Shown: positions 25,526-41,626 of the stretch, piece after piece | Layout: every line of letters begins with the position of its first letter | Position numbering within the stretch: position 1 is the first letter of the stretch | DNA from: Chrysaora quinquecirrha | Lineage: Eukaryota > Cnidaria > Scyphozoa > Semaeostomeae > Pelagiidae | Direction: 5' to 3' | DNA length: 64,000 bases | Assembly: GCA_014526335.1 (NCBI GenBank) | Contig: JACTAT010000059.1 | Coordinates: 5,055,428 to 5,119,427, forward strand | Notes under the pieces: generated by a model | Told to the model about the DNA's origin: nothing | Database searches by the model: none | What the model saw: the letters and a program-made list of their open reading frames with translations, nothing else | Position numbers and translations under genes: made by a program

Positions 25526-26403
25526 CTGTGGTCTTTAAAAGTAGATTTTAGATCATTGGTTGTGGTTAGACATCAGCATCAGTAACGAACAAATCTTTAT
25601 GAAAGCGATAGTTCCCGGAGCCAGCAAGAAGAGAAGCCATTGCGAGAAAAAGATGAGAGCAATTCTTCCCTTTCCTTGCCTATCTAGGCCTTTTCGGTCC
25701 TCCAGAGCAAGAAGTCAAACTCAGGGCGGGAAGTTTTGGTCACAGGGAACCAACAGTATAGAAAACTGTTCCACAAATTTTCTCTGAGGAGATTTTTAAG
25801 AAGTCCACGATCTCTCCTGTGTGTATTCATTTTTCCGTCTTAATTTTTCACGCTTGATCTTTCAATCGTAAAAGTTTTGCAAACTATTTTCTCTTTATTT
25901 TTATTTTTGGTCTGTCTGCCAAAAAACAAGATGTCACCAAAAAGGGGTCCTGTTCGAAAGATCGGGCTGTCGGGATGGTGCGCTTTTATGCATTAAGTCT
26001 TTACTTTCCTTGCGATTTAAAGCAAAGTAGCTAATGGAGGTTTATTATAGGGGTGCCAGAACCCGCGGAAAAATCAACTCAAATCCGCACTAGCTACACG
26101 ATAAAGTGAATCGCCAGCAGCTAAGGTTCTACACTTGGTTACTTTTCCTATTACAATTTTTTGGGTACAGAGTCCTTTTCGATCTAATTACTTTTAAAAT
26201 TAAAGAAAGTAGCTGCAGTTCCACCTTGGTTAAAACATGCGGCTGCGAACATGCATAAAGCCGTAGACCGACGTCTTTTACACAGCAAAACACGCAAAAA
26301 CAAAAAGCAACTTTTCCAGAAGCCGCAAACCGTAGAAAAAGCATTGCCAGATCTATAAATCGCACGGCAAATAGGGGTAGAGGTCGTGAAGCCCCAGACT
26401 TCT
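25393..26403. repeat. 1-kb near-identical duplication, copy A
   Basis: This 1011-bp segment is repeated at 40625-41626 in the same orientation. I saw no base substitutions between the copies, only about five one-base changes in A or T runs and one 3-base indel (CCG, after CATAAAG). Copy A contains most of ferlin exon 25525-25364 (from 25393 up), its acceptor, and a GGGGCCTATTATA-type MITE. The identical 75-codon ORFs in both copies (25560-25787 and 40792-41019) are not recognisable genes. Confidence 0.92.
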
Positions 26404-26414
26404 AAATAGGCCCC
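26036..26414. repeat. MITE with CCTATTATA termini, copy 2
   Basis: It begins AGGTTTATTATAGGGGTGCC and ends CTAAATAGGCCCC. The interior shares GCCGCAAACCGTAGAAAAAG with the copy at 24321-24575. It forms the right part of duplication copy A. Confidence 0.6.
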
Positions 26415-26755
26415 AGCTATTAGATAGAGTACAGATAAAACCTACGATTACCATAACGCTCGTCTCATATGCAAGACATGCATAGGCGTAGGAGGCAGGG
26501 CTGCAGCCTCAAACCACAAAAAATCTTTCAAAAACACCAAGATAGCCATATTCAGGCAAGAAATTCGACTGAAGTCAGGCGAAATTTTCATAAACAATTA
26601 ATTAAGAACAGGATATCACCCCCTAGGTTTTACATTCCCCTTATTTTGTACGCCCATGAAGAAATACAATTAACAAAAGATTTCATCCTCTATTTACAAT
26701 TCTTCGTTGCGACCTGGTATTGCAACTGTAAAATTAATACTTCTGTGTTTGTTTT

Positions 26756-26761
26756 TTTATT
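26756..26761 (-). terminator. Poly(A) signal AATAAA for the Ras-like gene
   Basis: AATAAA on the minus strand begins five bases after the stop codon at 26767-26769. If used, the 3' UTR would be extremely short. Other AATAAA-like words may exist downstream. Confidence 0.45.
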
Positions 26762-26766
26762 CCAGT

Positions 26767-29700
26767 TTACGACACAGAGGATCTCCTAGTTCTATTCTTC
26801 TTAACTGATGTTGTCGTATTATTATTCAACTCAGGCTGTTTATTTCCAACTTCTTTCACAAGTATCTTCCTCATTAAGCAATTAAAGCACTCTTTAATTC
26901 CGATATCCAGAGCAGCCGAAATTTCAAAATATGCGCAGTTGTTTTCTCGCGCAAGTTGCATCGCTGTTGATTTTCGTATGCATCTCTTGTCGCCAAGATC
27001 AACTTTTGCACCAACGAGAACGACGGGTCCTGACAGGCGAGGTCCGATTGATTCAAACAGATGTTGAATGTAGTAGAATGACATCATATCAACTACTGAA
27101 TAGACCATGAAGACACCAGTGCAGCAATCCGACATGCGTTCATCGAAAGCTCGTACCTAGAGTAGGGAAGAAAAGGAGACAATGACACGCTAGCGAACCT
27201 ATAATCACTACTGTGGTGGATAATTACTGCTGTTGTGGTACTTTTTGCGTGCTGTGGTGGTAGTTTTTGCGCACTGTGGCGGATGATCACTGTGGTGGGT
27301 TATTATGCTTGATGTGATTGTATTTTTGCGTACTGTGGTGGATTTTGTGGGTTTTCCTTGCTTGATCTATAGATTTTTGCTATGATTTCGTATTCACCAC
27401 ATCAAGCATAATAACCCACCACAAGTAGTGATTATCCGCCACAGTACGCAGAAACTACCACCACAGTAGTGATTATTCACCACAGCGGCGATTATAGGTT
27501 CACTAACGTGCAATGATGTTGTGAAGAAATCCGGTTTATTACGCAAAGAATCCGTAACTAAAACCAGTGAGCATGATTGGCTAAAACAATCGTTCCAAGT
27601 CGCGTACGGTGGTTGATTTGGACACAATATCTCTGCGAAGTCTGCGAAATCTTCCAGCTCTGGAGTCAGGAGAGTTTTGAGCCTCAAAATTCCCCGATTT
27701 CCCGGAGAGTTGTTAAAAACAATGGGCTTTCGATCTCTATGAAGTCTCCAGAAAAAGTAACAAAAGATCCCAAAACAACGCACCCCAAATACTCCCTTCA
27801 CTGGATTCGCTGAGACTATCGCCTTCATTGTTTGCTTTTTTCGCCATTGTGAATTCGAATCGATCTTAAAATTAAATTCCATGTGAATACTCTAGCGTTT
27901 TAGATACCAGATTTTACCTTGACACCCGTGATGCGGGTGTACGTAAATACCAGTTTAGCCTTGAAATGACAAGATGCCACTCAGCTGCCTTTTAACTTGC
28001 ATCCGTTTGAACTTTTGCTAAAGTCCGGGGAGGTTGCGGGATGCCATGTGCAGCTAATCTCCACGGACTTTAGCGACAGTTCAGAAGGCTGCAAGTTAAA
28101 GGCAGCTGAGCTGAGTGATAATAATAGTTAATATTCAAAACATTCTATATTTTTAATGAAATTACTGACCTTTTCTGCAATGCTCGTGAGTTCTAAGGCT
28201 ACATGTCTTCCATCTAATTCAACGTTTCTAAGATAAGTTTCCTCTGTAACGAAGACGTGTGTAAAAATTAGCTACAAGACATTATTCCCTACGTGACAAT
28301 GCATTGATATGATCGGGGTTTTACTGTTCTAGAAGACTCTCAGAAGGCTTCGCCTTTGATCAGTGCGTAGCCAGAAGTCAAACACTTAAGGCAAAAGGGC
28401 GTGGTCAAATAGAATAGGTCGTGGTTCTAAGGGAAAATACCCTACGAGACTTTTGCGTCAGGTTAGGCCACACACCACACAAAAGCTATCTATGCAAAAA
28501 CGACCACCCCAGTGCCCTTCTTGGCTTCGTCACTGCTTTTGAATTGGATAACTACTAGCACTGCGTGTATATTCGTGCATCTTATAAGGGACAGCTATAC
28601 GAGTGCAAGATGAAGGTAACAGCAATTACAACTAAACAAATATCTGATATCTGCTCACCTTTTGATGATTGATATTCATGGATATATCGACCAGTTAAAA
28701 ATCTGACCACTGCAGCTATAAGAAAACAGAATAAAATAGATCTTCAGGTGACTCGCGGAGGAAGCACATTAAGATATAAGCTTTTCAAAGGCAGTGTGAC
28801 TCCCTGAACTTCAAAAGTGGAATTTTACGGCAGTGAAACTCGCACGAGAGTTTTCTGAAAATCGCTTTTGTCTTTAATGCCAAACAGAACCCATGTTGCG
28901 ATGCAGGAAAACATAAAGAAGCAAAAACTAATTAGAGTATCAAGGAATTTGTATGTACAGAAAAATCCTCAAAAATCCAGAATTCAAAAAGAACGTGCTA
29001 GCCAGTTCTGGAGTGCATATGATAACTTTCACTGGAATATAATGGTCGAATCGAGTCGAATACGGTCAAATATATAATCGACATGCATAACGGTAAAGTT
29101 TACCGCAATTGACTTTGATTTTTACCGCAATCACCATCTGTTCATCATCATTTGAGATCCGAGCTTCTTGAGAACTCGTTTCCAAAGGATCGAGTCGAGA
29201 TCAGGGACACAAGTTGAAGTCAGGACAAAAACGACCACTTAAATGACAAATACGAAAGCTTAAGTGCATTATCTTGCCCCTATCCCTTTATCGATGTTAA
29301 ATGGGAGTAAGAATATCCCAATGTTTCTTATGATACCTCTTATCCCTTGTGTGTTTCCTACCTTTTATACCAGAATTTCACAAAAAATATCCCTGGTAGG
29401 TATCTTTTTCCTGATAGGTACCCTGATAGGTACCTAATTAATAATAAAAGAGATGTTTTATTGTACCCTACATCGAAATCATCTAACGGGTTTTCGCGTT
29501 TGTAGATGTGGATGGGGGAATTGACTTGACATTTGGGGCGAAACCTCCGCATTTGGAAAATTTCATTTAGGTTTTGTACTTTAGGGAGTTCAGGTTTGAT
29601 TTTGAATGTCAACCTCGAATTCAAAACAGTGAATGTAGAAAAGTTTTCAATTACCCGTCTTTCCAACGCCAGAAAATCCAAGTAGGAATATCTTGCAAAC

Positions 29701-29958
29701 ATTGCGCATTTTTTCGTTACTTGCTATGGTTATAATAGGCTGCTTTCGCTTCGTCCACGAAAATGTACGGCGAAACGCTTTTCGAAGGGTTACCGAAGAT
29801 CCAGACGAGCTCTTAGCGTCTTGGGAATCGTCTGAGTCGGCTACACGACGACGAGGGGTCGATGGAGTGCTCGGCAAACTTTCGTCCGATTCTGAGAAGT
29901 GATAGATGTCCGGGATTTCCAGCGTCGAACCAAATTTTTCTTTCGCTGATTTGCTCAT
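26767..29958 (-). CDS. Atypical Ras-family small GTPase (RERG/RASL- or RGK-like), about 274 aa
   Basis: Four exons: 29958-29655, 28715-28659, 28243-28170 and 27156-26767. All splice phases match and the start ATG and TAA stop are present, so the gene is complete. A roughly 85-residue Ser/Pro/basic N-terminal extension (SLPSTPSTPRRR, AFRRTFSWTKRK) precedes an intact P-loop, LLGFSGVGKT. The next exon gives VVRFLTGRYIHEY, closely matching RERG. The G3 motif DxxG is replaced by LELTSIAEK, and G4 reads VGAKVDL rather than NKxD; G5 is EISAALD. There is no C-terminal CAAX box (ends RRSSVS). The extension, the missing CAAX and the altered G3 recall RGK proteins (Rad/Gem), whereas the P-loop exon recalls RERG. 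GTP hydrolysis, and possibly nucleotide specificity, are probably altered. Confidence 0.88.
27188..27508. repeat. Large palindromic MITE in intron 3 of the Ras-like gene
   Basis: CGCTAGCGAACCTATAATCA on the left mirrors GATTATAGGTTCACTAACG on the right. CTGTGGTGG and CCACCACAG words alternate through both arms. It starts 32 bp downstream of the last coding exon's acceptor. Confidence 0.75.
27978..28119. repeat. Inverted-repeat element, about 142 bp
   Basis: Left arm CACTCAGCTGCCTTTTAACT and right arm AGTTAAAGGCAGCTGAGCTG are inverted copies. Further matching blocks CTAAAGTCCGGGGAG and CTCCACGGACTTTAG lie nearer the centre. It sits 50 bp from exon 28243-28170. Confidence 0.75.
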
Positions 29959-30879
29959 TATTGAATGTAGGTAAAACTAAACGAATCCAAGCAAACTGGG
30001 TGAATGGTGAATAGTTCAGTTGCTTCAAATCTCTTCTTGCTAAGTCTTGCTAAGGCAGTAGGAGGCAGCAATCTTAACAGTAATGCCACAAATGCAGAGT
30101 TTCCTTCCAAGCTGTCTTCTTTCCTCAAAAAATAACAGGCCACAACAAACAGCCCTGACACGAATATTCAGATCTCAGATTTACAGTGAAAACTCAAATT
30201 CACACAAATTCGGAATCCTCGCCGAAATCTTGCTCGAAAACGCAACTGTCTGTATTCAGGAACAGACTGCCACCAGACAGAACGTTATGCTACAAACATG
30301 CCCTTTACAGTAATTACTTTCTTCAGCAGTAATAACCATTGACACATACAGAATGGTAATCCTAATTGCAATGTGAATACGAACAATAACGACAACCCAA
30401 TATTCCTAACGAGATAATCAAGGTGTGTGATATTTATACAGAAACATATTTTCAAAGGCACAAGTGTGATTTATCTGCAACGACCTGTGAAACCCAGGGG
30501 ATGCTACAGAAACGACCATTAATCTGTGATTATATGTTGTCCTTGTCATATAACGTGTATGGTCTAAAATTAGCGTAGAGAATGCGATGGGTCTATGTCC
30601 TAAAGGGGGAGGGATGGAGGAAAGTCTTGCGAATTTATGAATTTGCTTGCAGATGTGTTTGGGGTACCATATTATTTCGATTCAAGGCCCACTTGAAATG
30701 ACCGCTCCCTCTAAATGTTGAATGATGTGATAAACGCCAATTTCTTTTAAACGTCCTTCCGGATAAACGTCCATCTCTAAAAACGGGCGTTAATCGAAAA
30801 AGAAGCAATTTCCAGTTTATAACTACTGTAGTTAAACGAGGTTGAAAATCTGGATTAATATAAAAATTATGTAAAAAAG

Positions 30880-31150
30880 GCAAGCAAGCAAGCAATATTT
30901 ATTTGTTAACGCAGGTGGTTTCATGACAGCTATACAGCTGATGTGGACCTGCAGCTTGTGCCCCCAGACTGATATTCTAGAAGGAATACCCTTGGCACTC
31001 CTTTACCGACCTCGGAAGGACAGTAAGCTGAGTTAACTCATCTATAGGCTTGTGGAAGAGATTCGCAAGACGTCCCGTCCCGACCAGATTCGAACCAACG
31101 ACCTTACGATCGTGAGCCGAATGCCTTGACCATTTGGCAACACCATCTCA
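30880..31150 (-). repeat. tRNA-derived SINE with (CTTG)n tail, second copy
   Basis: On the minus strand: tRNA-like head with GGTCAAGGCATTCGGC and a good B box, GGTTCGAATCT. The tail is GCTT repeats (plus-strand CAAGCAAGCAAGCAA at 30880-30895). It shares the core CCCCCAGACTGATATTCTAG with 3736-3975. Confidence 0.75.
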
Positions 31151-34100
31151 TAGCTTTCTTTATATCAAGATTTTATGTCCTTTACCCATAATAAACGAGC
31201 ATAAAACTCAAAATTATGGGCCGTTGCAATTAATAATCTTGATCCCTATTAACTATGCTTGATGCGAAGAAGTTCATTTGGAACATTACTAGGCTAAAAG
31301 GGTATGAGAAATAAGAATATTGAGGCTCAGGTCAGATATGCTGGTTCCTTAAAAACAGTATCTATAGCGTTTTGGTTTAAGAGTTCTAAAACCAAAGTAT
31401 TTTATGGTCGTTTGCTTCATGCCAAATGCAACTAGCGCATTAGCTGCCGCAAAGAGAAAACAAAATAAGGGCACATACTTTTGGTTTTCTCAATGATATT
31501 TTCAGAACAGAGACAAAAAATGATGTTAACAATATACATAACTTGTACAGATATAGTTTTGTGTTTACATGTATTTTGAGTATGAAATGTAATTAACAAA
31601 AGTTTACAAATAAACTATTGATTGATACGTTATGCCTATGCTTCCTTCATGGACTAATTACCTGGGCACAGGCGGGCACATGCTACAATTAACTACAAGA
31701 CTAAGTTAAAAATAAAAGAAATTCATTATTATTCAATCAGTGCTTACTAGAACAACATCTATTTACACTAATGTATGTATGGAAAGTGTTGGTGTAAGAT
31801 ACCTATTGACTGAGTTTTCTAAAGGTTACCTAAAGCTACTAGCTAAGAACGGTGAAAAGAAAGACTGAAAGGTCCTTACAGATTCCAGTAGAGCGCCTAA
31901 ACTTTCTTTGACTAATGAGCGAAGAAAATTCTGAAAATCCTCCATAAAGAAAGAAAAGAGAAAAGGAGATGTGTGCCTTCCGTAGCACTGAAATTTTTCT
32001 TTTTACTTTTAGCCATTCCTCTGGTATTCCTTAGGGTCCTGTAGAATGAGACTAACGCTTTGTAGTGTCAGTCCCATATTCCCCAGGACCATAGGGGACG
32101 CATAGGTCCTTCAGCCTGTCATTGCTAAATGTACCGACGAGAACACACTCATTTCAGGTGAACTTAAGTACCGAAAATTTCTTAAACTTCCAAAAATTCT
32201 AGTATTTTTAACAAGAAGGTCCTGACAATCATTTTGTTTTTACAAAATCCCAAATAATATTCTGATAAGGGTTTTACAAATGTAATTTTGTGGACAAGAT
32301 ATTGTTAAAATGTTTCCGTAAATTTTCGTCCAACAATAGAATATATTCTGACGCAATGCAACAAAAAACCCTGGAACCAACCAACTACGACTCGCACAAT
32401 AGAATCAGAAAAAATTCCCTCACTTATCATTAACGTAAGAAAAAGTGCAGTATCGAGAAGAGTTTTGGGAGCAGCCAAAATATATATCCCGTGATAAACT
32501 ACAGAAGTCCTCTATCAAACAAGGGGACAGGGAGAGAGAGGGAAAGGGGTCTGAAAATTCGCAAATTCACATGCAAAGATGGTGCAAATTAATGAAGCTG
32601 GACAAAAAGGGGGCGTTGTCTGGATGCTCATTCTTGTGTCAAAAAGCACCAGGCTTCGAACAAAATCCTGATATTCCTTTGTGGCCTTGAAGGGCCATAT
32701 GGCCCAACCCCCGCATATTGCCCCTTGGAAAGAAAACTTAGAATTCTCAATTGTTTTTTATCATGATAAACATGGAAACCATTGTTTCTTTCAGGCTTTT
32801 ACCTACAGAAGCGTATAGAAGTATGTTCAGCCCTAAAGGTGAAAAATAGCCTTCGAGGTGCAAGCAAGACCTTCTTTACCAACCAAAGCTTTATATACTT
32901 AATGACAATTACTATTAACAGAAACTAATATAAATGTACAAGGTGCTCTAATCCATTCTTCACTACATAACCTAATGTATTTCTTAACCGCTATCTCAAT
33001 GCGTTTTTACGACACTACTAACAAGAGAACGTTAGCCTGCAAATTTTATTAAGACAAATACTACAACCTAAAGATGCTTGCTAAATTCGTTGCCAAATAC
33101 TCAATCTATTTTGCAGCGATCTTGAAAGTTACGGGGTGCGTCATTATCTTGAATCGGATCGGAGGTCGGAGATTTTTCTAACTTTTACCAGAGTCTCAGA
33201 GCACTTAAGAAATGATTTTAGACATTATCGAGATTTGTGATTTTTTCCAGTTCTAAATAAGAGACTTCGGGGTGATTTCGGAAATTTCGAAACCTTCAGC
33301 AAAGGCTATAAAAGGACCCTGGGATGTACCCTGGGAACGATAATGTTAGGGAAATGTGAACATGTACCAGATAAACATAAAGACGCAAAACCGGCACAGT
33401 GGTATTTTTGAATGGAATGGAAATCGCTTCAGAAATTGTTGGAAGAGAAATGTTAACAAGATAAAATAAGGAATATATAAGGATTTAATGGTCAAAATTC
33501 CCTAGATGGACGTCAGTACCCACAGAAAAAACGCAGCAAAGCGTGGGTAATTATTTGCGAATGAATTGCAAACGCATGACGAAAAAAGAACAAAATGATG
33601 TCATTTTTGCTGGACTCTCTAGAGGCAGGGGCAGATGCAGAAACGGCCTAAAAACGTACATTAAAGACCAGATTTTGTTAGACTTTCCTAGTTATCCCTA
33701 TTCTATCTTAATGTATAGAACAAGGAAAACAAATTTTGTTGACGCAGCAAGGGCTAGAAGCAGATATAGCAATAGCTTGTGTGGCCCCACACCTTTGGAT
33801 CCATTATAGCTCAAGACCAGACAGAAGATGATGATAAGTAAAGGCAATCTGCTAAATGATTTTTTATGAATATCAGGTAAGTGAGGCACACCCAAACAAT
33901 CCGATCTTTCTAAAGAGAACCCGGTTGTTCAACTAGAAATAGTAAGATTCCTACTTAAACGAAATTACGACGAATGTAGCAAGCTCAGACTAAGTTAGCG
34001 TTCTAATTTCGACAATTTCATGGTATTTTCGACAATTTTATGGTATAAAACTCTATTTTAGTTATTTAATGTTAATTTTAGTAAAAAAACGTCTTTATTT

Positions 34101-34339
34101 TGTACGGTTGGCTCTCATTCAGCCGCTTGGCTGATCCACCCAACATAATGGGGTTGGTTCGCAAAAATAATCTTTCAGTTCTTGTAAAACAGTAAATTTT
34201 TTTCATAGCGTACCTCATGCTTAGAGAAAACATCAAGATGGCGACTTCGATGTTCAAATAACTGTTGGCACTAATGGTCAAGGCAAGAAACACATACCAA
34301 AGATATCAATGATATAAGAAGCCACAAACCTCGTGATTT

Positions 34340-34345
34340 TTTATT
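34340..34345 (-). terminator. Poly(A) signal AATAAA for the RNF38/44-like gene
   Basis: AATAAA on the minus strand lies about 30 nt beyond the TGA stop at 34375-34377. Confidence 0.5.
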
Positions 34346-34374
34346 AAAATGTTAGAAGATGTCGTCCTTCAGCA

Positions 34375-39534
<5,160 letters not shown>

Positions 39535-40439
39535 CTGTAAGTGAATGAACAAAGCACTCATGATTATTTAAAATGAAGTGAAACAAGTGAAATATTGTAA
39601 AAGTTTATTTTTGAGGACGAATAACTGAAACACAACTGAACATACTGAGTTTTTTGCTTCTAATTATAAATGTCAGAATAGACAAAAACAATATGGAAAA
39701 TATAAACTGAAATGGATCGGGATGCACCAGTTACAAATGTGAAACTGGAATGATGCAGTTTCTTAACACCAATCAGCTCAAGGATATAGCGAGATAGCTA
39801 TTAAACCAGCGAGATTTAGCTTTCTTGTAAACGTGTAGAGATCGAAATTACATAAAATTAAGATTCCCAAAAGTTTTGTTGGCTGATGTGAAGACACTCA
39901 CAAGTATTTTTCTTTCTTATTGCGATTTATTAATATTAACACAGGTACATTATATCAATATAATGGACTGTTGAAATGCCTATTGACTTTTAATGCAGCA
40001 ACCAAAAAACATTTTTTTCAAGTAAAAAGTTGAGAGAGTTTTTACACTCTGTTGAGTCGAGAGCTGTCAAAGAAAGCGTAACCATCTTCAAATCCATGGT
40101 CTTACTTTGCTCAACATTTCTACTTTTTAAGGAGTTTATGACCAAATTTCTAAGCCAACAAGAACATTTAAACACCCCCTTCCTTTCCCACAAAAGTTGA
40201 CCAGATGCAGGCGGAGAATAGAGAAACCTCTTTTGCTCTGTCCCTAGAGCATGGAATTGAGTTCCTCCACTTGTTAATTGTTGAGATCATTTTCACACAA
40301 TAAATCAACTTCTCTCAACTAAGTCAAGAGCATTTAAACAGACCTTAAGACTGTTTTTTGTAAAAGACCTGCTTAATAAGAACAACTATGTTATGTTTTT
40401 GGCTGGAAAAAGCGTCAATATTAGCGTCAATTCATACAA

Positions 40440-40623
40440 GGCTGCATTCCATGTACTTAACCCCAAAGATCTTTGATGTGGACGTAGGATTTTTCACCCA
40501 TCAGTGTGACAAATTTAAAATGACAATAGAAACTGGTGTCAGAGTGTCTAAAAATAACAATTTCTATTGTTTTCTGGCGTAGATTTCAAGAACGTTGGCG
40601 TACCTTTGGCAAAAGTTTACATT
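40440..40623. repeat. Dispersed repeat R1, copy 2
   Basis: Diverged relative of 24805-24990. Here it directly abuts duplication copy B, whereas in the other copy about 400 bp separate R1 from the duplicated block. Confidence 0.65.
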
Positions 40624-40624
40624 G

Positions 40625-41626
40625 AATTCTGCGATAACCTTCAGCTTTTTCTCGTGGACTTATACCATCTCGTTCAACATATGTATTGAGATCCTGCCAA
40701 TATGATGACAGAAAACTTGTTTTCTCGTCCTCCATGACATAACGTGGCGTGAGAAATCTGTGGTCTTTAAAAGTAGATTTTAGATCATTGGTTGTGGTTA
40801 GACATCAGCATCAGTAACGAACAAATCTTTATGAAAGCGATAGTTCCCGGAGCCAGCAAGAAGAGAAGCCATTGCGAGAAAAAGATGAGAGCAATTCTTC
40901 CCTTTCCTTGCCTATCTAGGCCTTTTCGGTCCTCCAGAGCAAGAAGTCAAACTCAGGGCGGGAAGTTTTGGTCACAGGGAACCAACAGTATAGAAAACTG
41001 TTCCACAAATTTTCTCTGAGGAGATTTTTAAGAAGTCCACGATCTCTCCTGTGTGTATTCATTTTCCGTCTTAATTTTTCACGCTTGATCTTTCAATCGT
41101 AAAAGTTTTGCAAACTATTTCTCTTTATTTTTATTTTGGTCTGTCTGCCAAAAACAAGATGTCACCAAAAGGGGTCCTGTTCGAAAGATCGGGCTGTCGG
41201 GATGGTGCGCTTTTATGCATTAAGTCTTTACTTTCCTTGCGATTTAAAGCAAAGTAGCTAATGGAGGTTTATTATAGGGGTGCCAGAACCCGCGGAAAAA
41301 TCAACTCAAATCCGCACTAGCTACACGATAAAGTGAATCGCCAGCAGCTAAGGTTCTACACTTGGTTACTTTTCCTATTACAATTTTTTGGGTACAGAGT
41401 CCTTTTCGATCTAATTACTTTTAAAATTAAAGAAAGTAGCTGCAGTTCCACCTTGGTTAAAACATGCGGCTGCGAACATGCATAAAGTAGACCGACGTCT
41501 TTTACACAGCAAAACACGCAAAACAAAAAGCAACTTTTCCAGAAGCCGCAAACCGTAGAAAAAGCATTGCCAGATCTATAAATCGCACGGCAAATAGGGG
41601 TAGAGGTCGTGAAGCCCCAGACTTCT
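40625..41626. repeat. 1-kb near-identical duplication, copy B, carrying a truncated ferlin exon
   Basis: Same orientation as 25393-26403 and 9 bp shorter, entirely through small indels. The ferlin exon copy (40625-40757) keeps its acceptor but loses its 3' end and donor, so it cannot serve as that exon. It lies upstream of the recognised RNF38/44-like exons on the same strand. Confidence 0.92.

Larger units (their letters stand above)
29959..34374. other. Intergenic region between the Ras-like gene and the RNF38/44-like gene
   Basis: No exon of a recognisable protein was seen on either strand. It should contain the promoter of the Ras-like gene near its 29958 end. It holds one SINE (30880-31150) and otherwise AT-rich unique sequence. 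No N-terminal ferlin exons were found here, although the ferlin gene needs them upstream. Confidence 0.5.

Noticed and set aside
25560..25787. Identical 75-codon plus-strand ORFs here and at 40792-41019
   Set aside because: Conservation is explained by the near-identical duplication. There is no recognisable domain, and the frame overlaps ferlin intron and MITE sequence.
31070..31150. Possible tRNA gene with GGTTCGAATCT
   Set aside because: The rest does not fold as a tRNA, and the match belongs to the head of a SINE.
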